Part shown: positions 8,901 to 17,600 of the stretch, piece by piece
Layout of the letters: each line of letters begins with the position of its first letter
Numbering within the stretch: the stretch's first letter is position 1
From: Kiritimatiellia bacterium
Lineage (GTDB): Bacteria; Verrucomicrobiota; Kiritimatiellia; RFP12; JAAYLN01
Length of the DNA: 33,950 bases
Direction: 5' to 3'
Assembly: GCA_017962605.1 (NCBI GenBank)
Contig: JAGCUY010000014.1
Location: forward strand, 1 to 33,950
The notes under the pieces: generated by a model
Database searches by the model: none
The model's input: only the letters and a program-made list of their open reading frames with translations
Told to the model about the DNA's origin: nothing
Program-made: the position numbers and the translations under genes

Positions 8901-9760
8901 GATGAGTTCGCCGGGAGTGCCGCGCTTGTCGCGACCGTTGCCGCGGCCAACATGGCGGCGGCGCGTGTGGTTTGGGTTTTGTTCATGGGTTCTCCTTGTG
9001 AAAAAGTGGCGCCCCCCTCCGCCCCCCGCTGGGGGGAACCCGCAACCCCTGAAGGGGATTGCGGCAAGTTGGAGGAAGGTGGTTCGGCGGACGACGACAC
9101 GCGACTTGAGGCAGGCGATGTGCCGGAGTCAGGCAGGGCTGCGGTGATTGCCGCGCCAAGGGCAGTTAGGCCGCAGAGAAGCAGCGCGAGCAGAATGGCC
9201 TTGCCGCCTGGCTTCTTCGCCGTTGCGCCAAGCTTGGCGGCAAGGGCGAGGCGGGCGTAGTGGAGGCGCGAGTTCACCGTTCCTTCTGGAACGGAGAGGA
9301 TCTTTGCGACGCGCGCCAGCGGGAGATCCATGAAATATCGCAGCACAACGGCGTCGCGCATCTCCTGCGGAAGTTCCGAAACGGCGTCGCGCAGAAGCGA
9401 GGCGTCCACTTCGCGGTAGATGCGCTCCGTCGCGTCCTCGTCAACACATTCGGGAACTTCCCCGGGGAAGACGAGCATCTGGTTGGATCTGCGCCGCTTT
9501 TCCTTGGCGTGGAGGTTCACGAGAATCTTGCTCATCCAGCCGAAGAACGCCGACTGTTCGGCGTAGCGGTCTATGTTGGCGATGACTTCCGCAAAGGTGT
9601 GGTTGACGAGCTCGGCGGCGTCGCCATCGTCGTGGCAAATGCGCCGCGCGAGGGTCGTCAGCCCCGCCCTGTATTCGCTGTCAAGGCGCTTCGCGCCCTG
9701 TTGCGGATCATTTCGAATTTCCTCAACGATCGTCATCGAAGTCAAAAAAACCTTCCACAT
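5978..9760 (-). CDS. ECF sigma factor fused in frame to a LamG/beta-helix exoprotein
   Basis: One uninterrupted frame of 1260 codons. Residues about 30-95 are sigma region 2 (DAAELVNHTFAEVIANIDRY, FFGWMSKILVNLHAKEKRR). Residues 120-177 are region 4 (LPQEMRDAVVLRYF, VPEGTVNSRLHYARL). Residues 188-210 form a membrane segment, followed by a Ser/Pro/Gly linker. At residue 259 a second N-terminus appears: MNKTQTTRAAAM plus a hydrophobic, Ala-rich signal peptide, preceded by a strong SD. Beyond it are a LamG/concanavalin-like domain (about 283-480) and a long beta-helical passenger with an autotransporter-associated repeat (LFKKGSGILVLVSTNAYNG). Either it is a membrane-tethered sigma factor with an extracellular sensor, or two genes that lost the stop between them. 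The start is uncertain: ATG 9760 or 9736. Confidence 0.75.
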   Translation of the reverse strand: MWKVFLTSMTIVEEIRNDPQQGAKRLDSEYRAGLTTLARRICHDDGDAAELVNHTFAEVIANIDRYAEQSAFFGWMSKILVNLHAKEKRRRSNQMLVFPGEVPECVDEDATERIYREVDASLLRDAVSELPQEMRDAVVLRYFMDLPLARVAKILSVPEGTVNSRLHYARLALAAKLGATAKKPGGKAILLALLLCGLTALGAAITAALPDSGTSPASSRVSSSAEPPSSNLPQSPSGVAGSPQRGAEGGATFSQGEPMNKTQTTRAAAMLAAATVATSAALPANSSAGIRPVADTYAMSGLIARWDAIDNVGTGTHDSSATTWKDLAGDNDMTIDANSGAGWKNGNAFYLNSLANGVCPAYGKSGNTNYKTIEIVYKKATSKGRLLWCGGEWSRYVAFDYTDTAAPWQNAKVYFDGAKATQHTVVSDCEPTSLVALYNDSNAVVDIYRDGEENNAGAKNANTWSVDGNSTMVRLGSRSKTNTSQNTTQGWEGEVYAIRLYDRQLTPQEIARNYSLDAARFFGAGFTTNVVVATAVEGLEGSEPSGMYMIDAEGHEFSAPVTATKDGTIYDCTGYTLETWNGSGWGEPVLHDGETSCTLTDTSALVRLTWQWAPAEIVAQDYTWMASPANANWDGTSANWNSGEAWADGNNAVFGSSSQTTVTVGSERLVNDLTINNVAYTFNGSGPLRVAGTITPGGAKDQHFNVPLASGRADGSLHLYATGVDWRSAYLDSVNNLQTSTVVDGTVFLMAKGDGSFGPVPAAPTENIVINSGNPLVYGNGTISIHSNRTVKIKSGAALWTGSNSPFTYKPIIVAEPDEGSDWSLDTYVKIRSNWGGLITFDPGANRTNAFGRLFVDTRRLKLASGVTAVTGPATSTGESAITYVKGNGSAFSTDRGYLLIEGGELYSPKMTGDRYVDVGAYGQVIVTNGGKVTMPEGIQWINGLTTPGKLTVTKGGSLAVEQLRVSQSGADQSEVHLDEGGRIAVYQLRMDNASAGLFAFNGGCLQALRETRAFYAGASASWANVSFTVGEKGAGFDLSNGVNLWWGKTLTSGAAMDGGLFKKGSGILVLVSTNAYNGPTVLESGRIQARVDHAIPDGTTLRFSGGTGTRFIANTNDSESPRRDTVQAIGRIEGSGELDDMTASSVTGAIAPAADGIITFMTPCNLSGDYEVTVGATTNSLLVLKEANQDISGLRVKVMNPAALNSDADRDTYKILDAPKGYDGHFRLADDFLGNKWNVRYESGAAYLSPVRAFVIMVK
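8984..8997 (-). promoter_or_regulatory. internal Shine-Dalgarno and start for the LamG part
   Basis: On the minus strand AAGGAGAACCCATG places a strong SD 5 nt before an in-frame ATG (8986-8984). The ATG is followed at once by a canonical signal peptide. This supports independent translation of a 1002-residue exoprotein from the same frame as the sigma factor. Confidence 0.7.
9022..9063. repeat. two short hairpins in the sigma/LamG linker
   Basis: CCCCCC-GCT-GGGGGG (9022-9036) and CGCAACCCCT-GA-AGGGGATTGCG (9041-9063) are adjacent inverted repeats encoding the low-complexity linker (GVAGSPQRGAEGG region). They lie just upstream of the internal SD. They resemble the small palindromes inserted elsewhere in the window and may mark where a stop codon was lost. 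Confidence 0.65.
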
Positions 9761-9783
9761 TAATATATACCCGTATCCCCCAG

Positions 9784-9804
9784 AAAACCTTCAAAGGTTT
9801 TTTT
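9784..9804. terminator. candidate rho-independent terminator
   Basis: AAAACCTT-CA-AAGGTTTT followed by TTT forms an 8-bp stem between the end of the CPBP protease gene (minus, ends 9840) and the start of the sigma/LamG gene. The minus strand also ends the stem in TTTT. The loop is only 2 nt, so this is tentative. Confidence 0.45.
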
Positions 9805-9839
9805 GGGAGATGCGGCAGGCGACTTGCGAGGCGCGGGCG

Positions 9840-10769
9840 CTACCAGAAGCCGTAGCGGGAGAAGACGAGCACGTAGATGCCTAGTAGCAGGTTGGTTGTG
9901 ATGTGGGCCACGATTGCGGCGCGAAGCCCGCCGCACTTGATGGCCAGCAGCCCGTACGCGATGCCGGCCACAGCTCCCATGAGCCATCTGTCGTGCTCGA
10001 AGGCGAAGACCGCAACCACGATCCAGAAGGAGTGCGCGTCGAATTTCGAGATGTCGATTGCGCGCCAGTTGCGGCCCTGGATCCAGCGATAGAGGAAGCC
10101 CCTGAAGAAAAGCTCTTCGGCGGGGGCGATTACGAAGGCCGAGCCAAGCAGGCGGGCGAATGCAAGCGGCCAGCCGGCCTCGGCCGGAGAGAAGGCCAAG
10201 CCGGAGCAGTCCGGCGAGAGGGCGGGGAAGGTCTGCGGCGTGAAATATTCGGGGTATGCGCCAAGCGGCATTACGAGCCAGCGGTGGTAGAGGAGCGAGA
10301 GCGGGCGGCAGTGGTCGTAGAGCCAGCGACATTCTGGCGCGACCCAGAGGATGAAGACAAGAATGCCGATGAAGAGGGAAGTTGAGAGTTGAGAAGTTGA
10401 AAAGTTGGGAAGTTGAGAAGTTGAGGGTTGAGAAGTTGAAAAGTTGAAAAGTTGAGAAGTTGTGAGTTGGGAGGGATTTGAAATTTGAGATTTGGAATTT
10501 GAAATTTTAGATTTAAGATTTGAGGAGTCGGGATTTGAGAGGTGGGAGTTGGAGGCCCAGTGCCTCAGTAAGAGTAGCAGGGCAAGGCAGAGGGCGGATT
10601 TCAGCGCATAGGCTGGTGCGGCCCAGGAGCGGGGCAGGGGCGCGCCAAGCGAGGCGGCCACCTGGAAGACAAGGATGAATGCGATCCACAGGAGGTAGGG
10701 CGCGGACATCGCCAGCGCGGCCCTGACCCCGCTTCCACATTCATCCCTGCCTTTTGCGAACTCGGTCAA
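9840..10769 (-). CDS. CPBP family intramembrane protease (CAAX protease-related) with repeat insertion
   Basis: A polytopic membrane protease of 309 residues. The CPBP motifs are present in order: EELFFRGFLYR (Glu218-Glu219), FEHDRW (His259) and AHITTN (His289, Asn293). The phrase FILWVAPECRWLYD resembles the subgroup linked to exosortase/PEP-CTERM systems, although no exosortase is in the window. Residues 73-132 are a Ser/Gln/Asn-rich stretch (SQLFNFSTSQPSTSQL and similar) encoded by iterated AAGTTGA-type words, which looks inserted into a loop after the second helix. The start is a TTG with AGGA 8 nt upstream. It follows the coiled-coil protein gene by 12 nt and is probably in the purH-hom operon. 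Confidence 0.8.
   Translation of the reverse strand: MTEFAKGRDECGSGVRAALAMSAPYLLWIAFILVFQVAASLGAPLPRSWAAPAYALKSALCLALLLLLRHWASNSHLSNPDSSNLKSKISNSKSQISNPSQLTTSQLFNFSTSQPSTSQLPNFSTSQLSTSLFIGILVFILWVAPECRWLYDHCRPLSLLYHRWLVMPLGAYPEYFTPQTFPALSPDCSGLAFSPAEAGWPLAFARLLGSAFVIAPAEELFFRGFLYRWIQGRNWRAIDISKFDAHSFWIVVAVFAFEHDRWLMGAVAGIAYGLLAIKCGGLRAAIVAHITTNLLLGIYVLVFSRYGFW
10381..10552. repeat. iterated AAGTTGA-type words inside the CPBP gene
   Basis: About 170 bp of degenerate 8-11 bp words (GTTGAGAAGTTGAAAAGTTG, then GGATTTGAAATTTGAGATTT) encode residues 73-132 of the protease without breaking the frame. The same words fill intergenic spacers at 26895-26936 (reverse orientation) and 33229-33310. Confidence 0.9.
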
Positions 10770-10781
10770 TGGCGGCCGTTC

Positions 10782-11849
10782 CTATTCGTCGGGGAGTTCC
10801 TCGCTGGGAATGTCATCGAGGACAAAGCACTCGATTAGCGGCGCGGCTGCGCGCAGCTTCGCCTCAAGGTCGCGCCAGACGGTATCCTTCGTGTAGTCAA
10901 CCACCTTCGGCGGGTGGGCCTTCTTCCAGCTGTTGTAGAACTCGACCTGCTCCCTGGTTTCGCGGTTGACGCGCGTTGCCTCGACCTCCATCTCGCGGAG
11001 ACGGTCGGCGATTTCGGCGCGCCTGGCGCCTGTCGCTTCGTCGCGCTCGCGCTTCAGCTCCTCGGCCTTGGCGGCGAGGGATTTTGTCTCGGCGGCCAGG
11101 TCGCGCACCCGCGCAGCGTAGGGGTTCTCGTCCACGGCCTCGCGCTCCAGCGCGGCCTTGCGGCTGGCCAGGGCGGCGTTGATCTTGCAATACTCCATCA
11201 GCCCTTCGACGGCCTCGGCGGGGATTTCCTCGCGCGTTCCCTCGAACATGACCATCGCGGCGGTCGGCACGAGAACGGGGCCGACCCACCTGTCGCCGGA
11301 CCAGAGGCGGCAGAGCGCCATCTCCTCGCCCTTGTTCGTGAAGGTCAGCTTCTCGATTTCGGCCAGCGTTCCGCCAGGAGCCTTTGACGGATAGCGCTTG
11401 CCCTCTTTGGAGAAGCCGGCGCTGTCGAGCGAAAGGACGCTCCACCTGATGATCCTCTCCTGCGACTGCGGGATTGTCTCCACGGACATGCGGGGCGGCG
11501 CCTCTTCCTCGACGGCTTCAGGATCGGCTCCTGAAGCGGCAGCCGAAGCGGCTTCATCGGCGCCCGCCTCGGCGATGGCGGGGGCGGCCGGTTGCGTAGC
11601 CCTTTCCGCGACCTTGTGCGGCGCCTTCGCGTTCACATTGATTTTGTGAAGACCGCCAATCGACGCGCCGGGCCGCAGGGCAGGGGAGTAGGCGGGCGCC
11701 TCCTCCATCTCCTCCTCGCTTGGGTCTTCCTGGGCGAAGAATTCGTCAACGGGCTTTTCGCGGTGCAGCCAGTTCCAGAGCGGCTGCGCGCAGAAATAGA
11801 CGGCCGCCGAGCCAATCAGGAGCGCGGCAAAATATCGGAGCCAGAACAT
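10782..11849 (-). CDS. membrane-anchored coiled-coil protein of unknown function
   Basis: I do not recognise this 355-residue protein. One N-terminal membrane segment (about residues 5-25) is followed by an acidic, Ala/Pro-rich linker to about residue 120. A probable folded domain (about 130-220) carries alternating hydrophobic strands, including a TFTNKGEEMALCRLW stretch. A charged coiled coil follows (about 235-310, LAAETKSLAAKAEELKRERDEA). The C-terminus is short and acidic. The topology suggests an N-terminal anchor with the bulk in the periplasm. It starts 6 nt after the hom stop and ends 12 nt before the protease start, so it is co-transcribed with both. No function is assigned. Confidence 0.7.
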   Translation of the reverse strand: MFWLRYFAALLIGSAAVYFCAQPLWNWLHREKPVDEFFAQEDPSEEEMEEAPAYSPALRPGASIGGLHKINVNAKAPHKVAERATQPAAPAIAEAGADEAASAAASGADPEAVEEEAPPRMSVETIPQSQERIIRWSVLSLDSAGFSKEGKRYPSKAPGGTLAEIEKLTFTNKGEEMALCRLWSGDRWVGPVLVPTAAMVMFEGTREEIPAEAVEGLMEYCKINAALASRKAALEREAVDENPYAARVRDLAAETKSLAAKAEELKRERDEATGARRAEIADRLREMEVEATRVNRETREQVEFYNSWKKAHPPKVVDYTKDTVWRDLEAKLRAAAPLIECFVLDDIPSEELPDE

Positions 11850-11855
11850 GTGAGG

Positions 11856-13154
11856 CTAGTCCTTGAGGATTCGGTAGAAGACCGGCGTTTCGGTCACGAC
11901 GCCGGAGGCGCGGATTTCGTCGAGGGCCTCGCGGATGTCGGCCTCGCGCGCAAGGTGCGTCAGCACGACTACGGGCACCGCGCCGGGCTTCTCGTCGCCC
12001 TGCTTTTGCAGGGCTGCCGCGATGCTAACGCCGTGGCCGCCGAGGGCGGTCGTGATACGCCCGAGCGAGCCGGGGCGGTCATCGACGGCCAGGCGGATGT
12101 AGAAGGCGTTGCGCATGTCCGAGGCCGCCATCAGCGGCGTAGGCTCGCCGGTCTTGGGGATGACGTTCTTATGGCGGACTTCTCCGGCCGCCAGGTTGCG
12201 GGCGATGTCGGCGATGTCGCCGACGACCGTGCTGGCCGTCGGACGCCTTCCGGCGCCGCGTCCGTAGTAGAGGGTGTCGTCGGCCATGTCGGAGCGGATC
12301 ATCGCGGCGTTGAAGACGCCGGAGACCGAAGCCAGCATGTGGGCCTTGGGAACGAGCGTCGGCGCGACGAAAACCTTGACGCCGCTTTCCTCGCGGGCGA
12401 CCGTGGCCAGCAGCTTGATCTTGTAGCCGAGTTCGGCGGCGTAGCGCACGTCGCGCCCGTCCAGGCCGCGGATGCCCTCGACGAGGATGGAGTCGAGCGG
12501 GAACTGCACGCCGTAGGAGAGGGCGGCGAGGATGAGCGCCTTGTGGGCGGTGTCGAAGCCGTCGATGTCGAGGGAGGGGTCGGCCTCGGCATAGCCGAGA
12601 CGCTGCGCGTCGGCGAGGACTTCGTCGAAGGGCAGGCCCTCGTTCTCCATGCGGGTGAGAATGTAGTTGCAGGTGCCGTTGAGGATGCCGTGGATGCTCT
12701 GGATGGCGTTGCCGACGAGCCCCTCGCGCAGGACGCGGATCACGGGGATGCCGCCGCCGACGGATGCGCCGAAGTAGATGTCCACGCCCTTCTCGGCGGC
12801 CTGGCCGAAGATTTCGGCGCCGTATTCGGCGAGGAGCTTCTTGTTGGCGGTTACGACCGCCTTGCCGGCCTGGATGGCCGCGAGGATGACCTTCTTCGCG
12901 ATGCCGGTCCCGCCGATCAGCTCCACCACGATGTCCACGGCCGGGTCCGCCACGGCCGCGAAGGCGTCCGTGCAGAGGATCGACGGATCGACGGCTACGC
13001 CGCGGTCGGTGGTGATGTCCAGGTCCGCGATGCGGACGAGGGAGATGTCCAGGCCCGTCCGCGCCAGGAGGAGGCCGCGGTTCTTCTGCAGGATCTCGGC
13101 GACCCCGGCGCCGACGGTGCCGAAGCCAACGATTGCAACGCCAACTTTCTTCAT
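11856..13154 (-). CDS. hom: homoserine dehydrogenase
   Basis: Cytoplasmic enzyme reducing aspartate-semialdehyde to homoserine, the branch point to threonine and methionine. The N-terminal dinucleotide-binding loop GFGTVGAG is at residues 10-17. The family signature around DPSLDIDGFDTAHKALILA carries the catalytic region, GILNGTCNYIL precedes it, and a C-terminal ACT domain (FYIRLAVDDRPGSLGRI) suggests feedback control by threonine. The 432-residue length is normal for a monofunctional Hom. The ATG at 13154 is preferred over an in-frame TTG at 13163 because AAGGAAAAGG lies about 10 nt upstream. It is 28 nt downstream of purH. With thrH at 24909-25511 it suggests a threonine route without a classical ThrB. 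Confidence 0.95.
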   Translation of the reverse strand: MKKVGVAIVGFGTVGAGVAEILQKNRGLLLARTGLDISLVRIADLDITTDRGVAVDPSILCTDAFAAVADPAVDIVVELIGGTGIAKKVILAAIQAGKAVVTANKKLLAEYGAEIFGQAAEKGVDIYFGASVGGGIPVIRVLREGLVGNAIQSIHGILNGTCNYILTRMENEGLPFDEVLADAQRLGYAEADPSLDIDGFDTAHKALILAALSYGVQFPLDSILVEGIRGLDGRDVRYAAELGYKIKLLATVAREESGVKVFVAPTLVPKAHMLASVSGVFNAAMIRSDMADDTLYYGRGAGRRPTASTVVGDIADIARNLAAGEVRHKNVIPKTGEPTPLMAASDMRNAFYIRLAVDDRPGSLGRITTALGGHGVSIAAALQKQGDEKPGAVPVVVLTHLAREADIREALDEIRASGVVTETPVFYRILKD

Positions 13155-13182
13155 GTTGCCCAAACCTTTTCCTTAAGTGACA

Positions 13183-14478
<1,296 letters not shown>

Positions 14479-14518
14479 AGTGCCAATCCTTTTTTGCTAA
14501 GTTGAAAATGTTCCCGCA

Positions 14519-14529
14519 ATTATACCAAA
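14519..14529 (-). promoter_or_regulatory. extended -10 promoter of purH
   Basis: On the minus strand TTTGGTATAAT matches an extended -10 (TGn-TATAAT) about 40 nt before the purH ATG. No convincing -35 is seen. It is one of a set of near-identical elements in this window. Confidence 0.6.
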
Positions 14530-14590
14530 ACGCAGCCAAACGCGGGACTCGGCGGCGAGTTTAGATTAAGGCGCTACCGCGCCGGAACCG

Positions 14591-14669
14591 TCGGGAGCCG
14601 GGATTCGGGAGCGGGGAGCCGCTGCGGGATTCGGGAGCCGGGATTCGGGAGCGGGGAGCGGCAGCGGGG
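14591..14669. repeat. 40-bp tandem duplication between gltB and purH
   Basis: Two 40-bp copies (14591-14630 and 14631-14670) built from TCGGGAGCCGGGATTCGGGA-type words abut the gltB stop codon. The rest of the spacer (14530-14590) shows only a GGCGCTACCGCGCC hairpin near 14571-14584. No gene is visible. Confidence 0.85.
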
Positions 14670-17600
14670 CTACTTCACTGCAGCGATTGGCATTACCTTC
14701 GCGAACATCGAGCGGCTGTTCGTCCAGTCGGCCAGGAGCCTTTGCGCCGTTTCCGACGATGTCTGCGCCAAGTGTTCGCAGAGGAGCGCGAGCAGCGTCT
14801 CCTCGTCGGGCGAGCCCTCCTCGACGGGGAAGAGGTCCACGGAGTCGAGGTTGCAGTTGAGGTCGAGGGTCGCCGCCTTGTCATAGACGTAGGCCACGCC
14901 GCCGGTCATGCCGGCCGCGAAGTTCACGCCGACGGGGCCGAGGACGAGCGCGGTTCCGCCGGTCATGTATTCGAGGCCATGGTCGCCGACGCCCTCGACA
15001 GTGAGGGTGGCGCCGGAGTTGCGGATGCCGAAGCGCTCGCCTGCCGTGCCGCCGACGTAGATGGCGCCGGAGGTCGCGCCGTAGGCGATGACATTGCCGA
15101 CGTTGCCCGAAATGGCGATTACGCCGCCAGAGAGCGACTTGCCCACGTAGTCGTTGGCCTCGCCGTCGAGGTGGAAGGTGACGCCCCGCGCCAGGAAGGC
15201 GCCAAAGGACTGCCCGGCGGTTCCGGAGAAGTTCACGCGCAGTGCGCGTGAACCTCCACTTGCGGAGGATGGGCAGGGAGAACCTCCACTTGCGGAGGAG
15301 GGGGTGGCTTGGGAGGCTACGAGCCAGCCGGAGAGGGCGGCGCCAACGGAGCGATCGCGGTTGGCGATTTTGCGCTCCAGGACGGTTTCGCCGCGTTCCA
15401 CGGCGGGGATAAGCTCGCGGGAGTCGTAGTTGTCACTAACCACGGAAGATTCGGAAGGAACGGAAACGTCTGCGGGATTGTTCGTGGTCGCCGATTGGAG
15501 AAGATCCCCGAAGTCGAAGATGGTGCCGTCGCGTGGAGCAAGGAGGTCGGCGCGGCCGCGCGCCTCCTCCAGCGACTTGAGGCCCAGCGAGGCGAGGATT
15601 TCGCGCACTTCCTCTGCCAGGAAGCGGAAGTAGCGCTGGAGGTGCTCGGGCTTTCCGGCGAACTTCGCCCGCAGCTCCGCCTTCTGGGTGGCGATGCCGA
15701 CTGGGCAGCAGTTGAGGTTGCAGTTGCGGCACTGGACGCAGCCCAGCGAGACGAGCATCGAGGTACCGAAGGCGAACTCGTCCGCGCCGAGCATTGCGGC
15801 CATTACGATGTCGCGGCCCGTGCGGAGCTGGCCATCGACCTGGATGCGGACGCGGTGGCGGAGGTTGTTCTTCACCAGCGTCTGGTGCGCCTCCGCGAGG
15901 CCGACCTCCCACGGCAGGCCGGCGTGCTTCATCGAGGTGAGCGGCGCGGCGCCGGTGCCGCCGTCGAAGCCGGAGATCACGACGACGTCGGCGTGCGCCT
16001 TCGCCACGCCGGCGGCGATGGTGCCAACGCCCGCCTCGGAGACCAGCTTCACCGAGACGCGAGCCTCGGGGTTGGCGCACTTGAGGTCGTAGATGAGCTG
16101 CGCCAGGTCCTCGATGGAGTAGATGTCATGGTGGGGCGGCGGCGAGATGAGCGTGGTGCCAGGCTTGGCGTGGCGGAGGCGCGCCACGAGTTCGTTGACC
16201 TTGTGGCCGGGGAGCTGTCCGCCCTCGCCAGGCTTTGCGCCCTGCGCCAGCTTGATCTGGAGGTCCTTGGCCGAGCGCAGGTATTCGATGGTAACGCCGA
16301 AGCGGCCGGATGCGACCTGCTTGATGGCGCTGTTGCGGTCGGTTCCGAAACGCTCCGGGTCCTCGCCGCCTTCGCCTGAGTTCGACATCGTGCCAAGGCC
16401 GTTGAGCGCCAGCGCGATTGTCTCGTGCGCCTCCGGCGAGAGCGAGCCGAGCGACATCGCCCCGCCGACGAAGCGCTTGACGATGGAATCGACGGGCTCG
16501 AGATCAAGGTTTTTTTGACCTGAGACATGAGACTTGAGACCTGAAGATGGAAGGTTCTCGTCTCTCGTCTCTCGTCTCTTGTCCTTAAACTCCAAATACG
16601 ACCTCAAAGTTATGTGGCTGTTCTTGTCGATGTCGTCGGTGTAGCGTTTGAAGCGGGCGTAGTCGTCGTGGCGCACTGCCTCGCGGAAGTCGATTACGCG
16701 CTGCGGCGTCCAGAGATGCTCCACGCCCTCCTTGCGGCAGCGATACTCGCCGCCGGGGGAAAGGGAAAGGGAAAGGGAAATGTTGCCAATGGTGCCAGTG
16801 TTGCCAGTTTCGGATTGGGAATTGATGTTGGCAGTTGGCAACATTTTCACATTGGCAAAATTCTCAATGTCTACCAGCTCAATCCCGCCGACTGGCGAGA
16901 CGACTCCGCCGAAGTATTCGGCCATGATCTCCGGGCCGAGGCCGACGGCTTCGAAGATGCGCGCCGAGCGGTAGGAGCGGAGCGTCGAGATGCCCATCTT
17001 CGACATGATCTTCATGATGCCGTGGCAGACCGCAGAGACATAATTCACGGCGGCCTGGTGGGGCGAGATTTCCGGGCGGGCCGTCTTGCCGATTTCGGTG
17101 ACGGTGGCCAGGGCGAGCCATGGATTGACGGCGGTCGCGCCGAAGCCGAGCAGCACTGCGAAGTGGTGGACTTCGCGCACTTCGCCCGATTCAACGACGA
17201 TGCCGACCGACGGACGGACGCCCGCCTCGGCAAGCGCCTTGTTCACGGCCGCCACGGCGAGGAGGGATGGGATTCGATTGGCGGCATGGACAGAGGGGAT
17301 GCGGGTGGAGCCATACGACTCCCTGTCGCTCAGGATGATGATCTTCGCGCCGTCATCGACAGCCTCCAGCGCTTCGGCCGCGAGGCGGGCGAGCGCGGCC
17401 CTGAGCCAACCCCGTTCCCCGTTCCGTTCCCCATTCCCCGTTCCCCGTTCCCCAATTTCAAGCGACAGCGTCTTGGCTGGGAAGTCCGGGATGTTCCGCA
17501 TGCGGCTGAGTTCGTCGTCGGTAAGGACGGGGCGCGTCATCTTGACGAGGCGGGCGTGCTCGGGGGTCTCGCCGAGGATGTTGGCCTGGTTGCCGATGTA

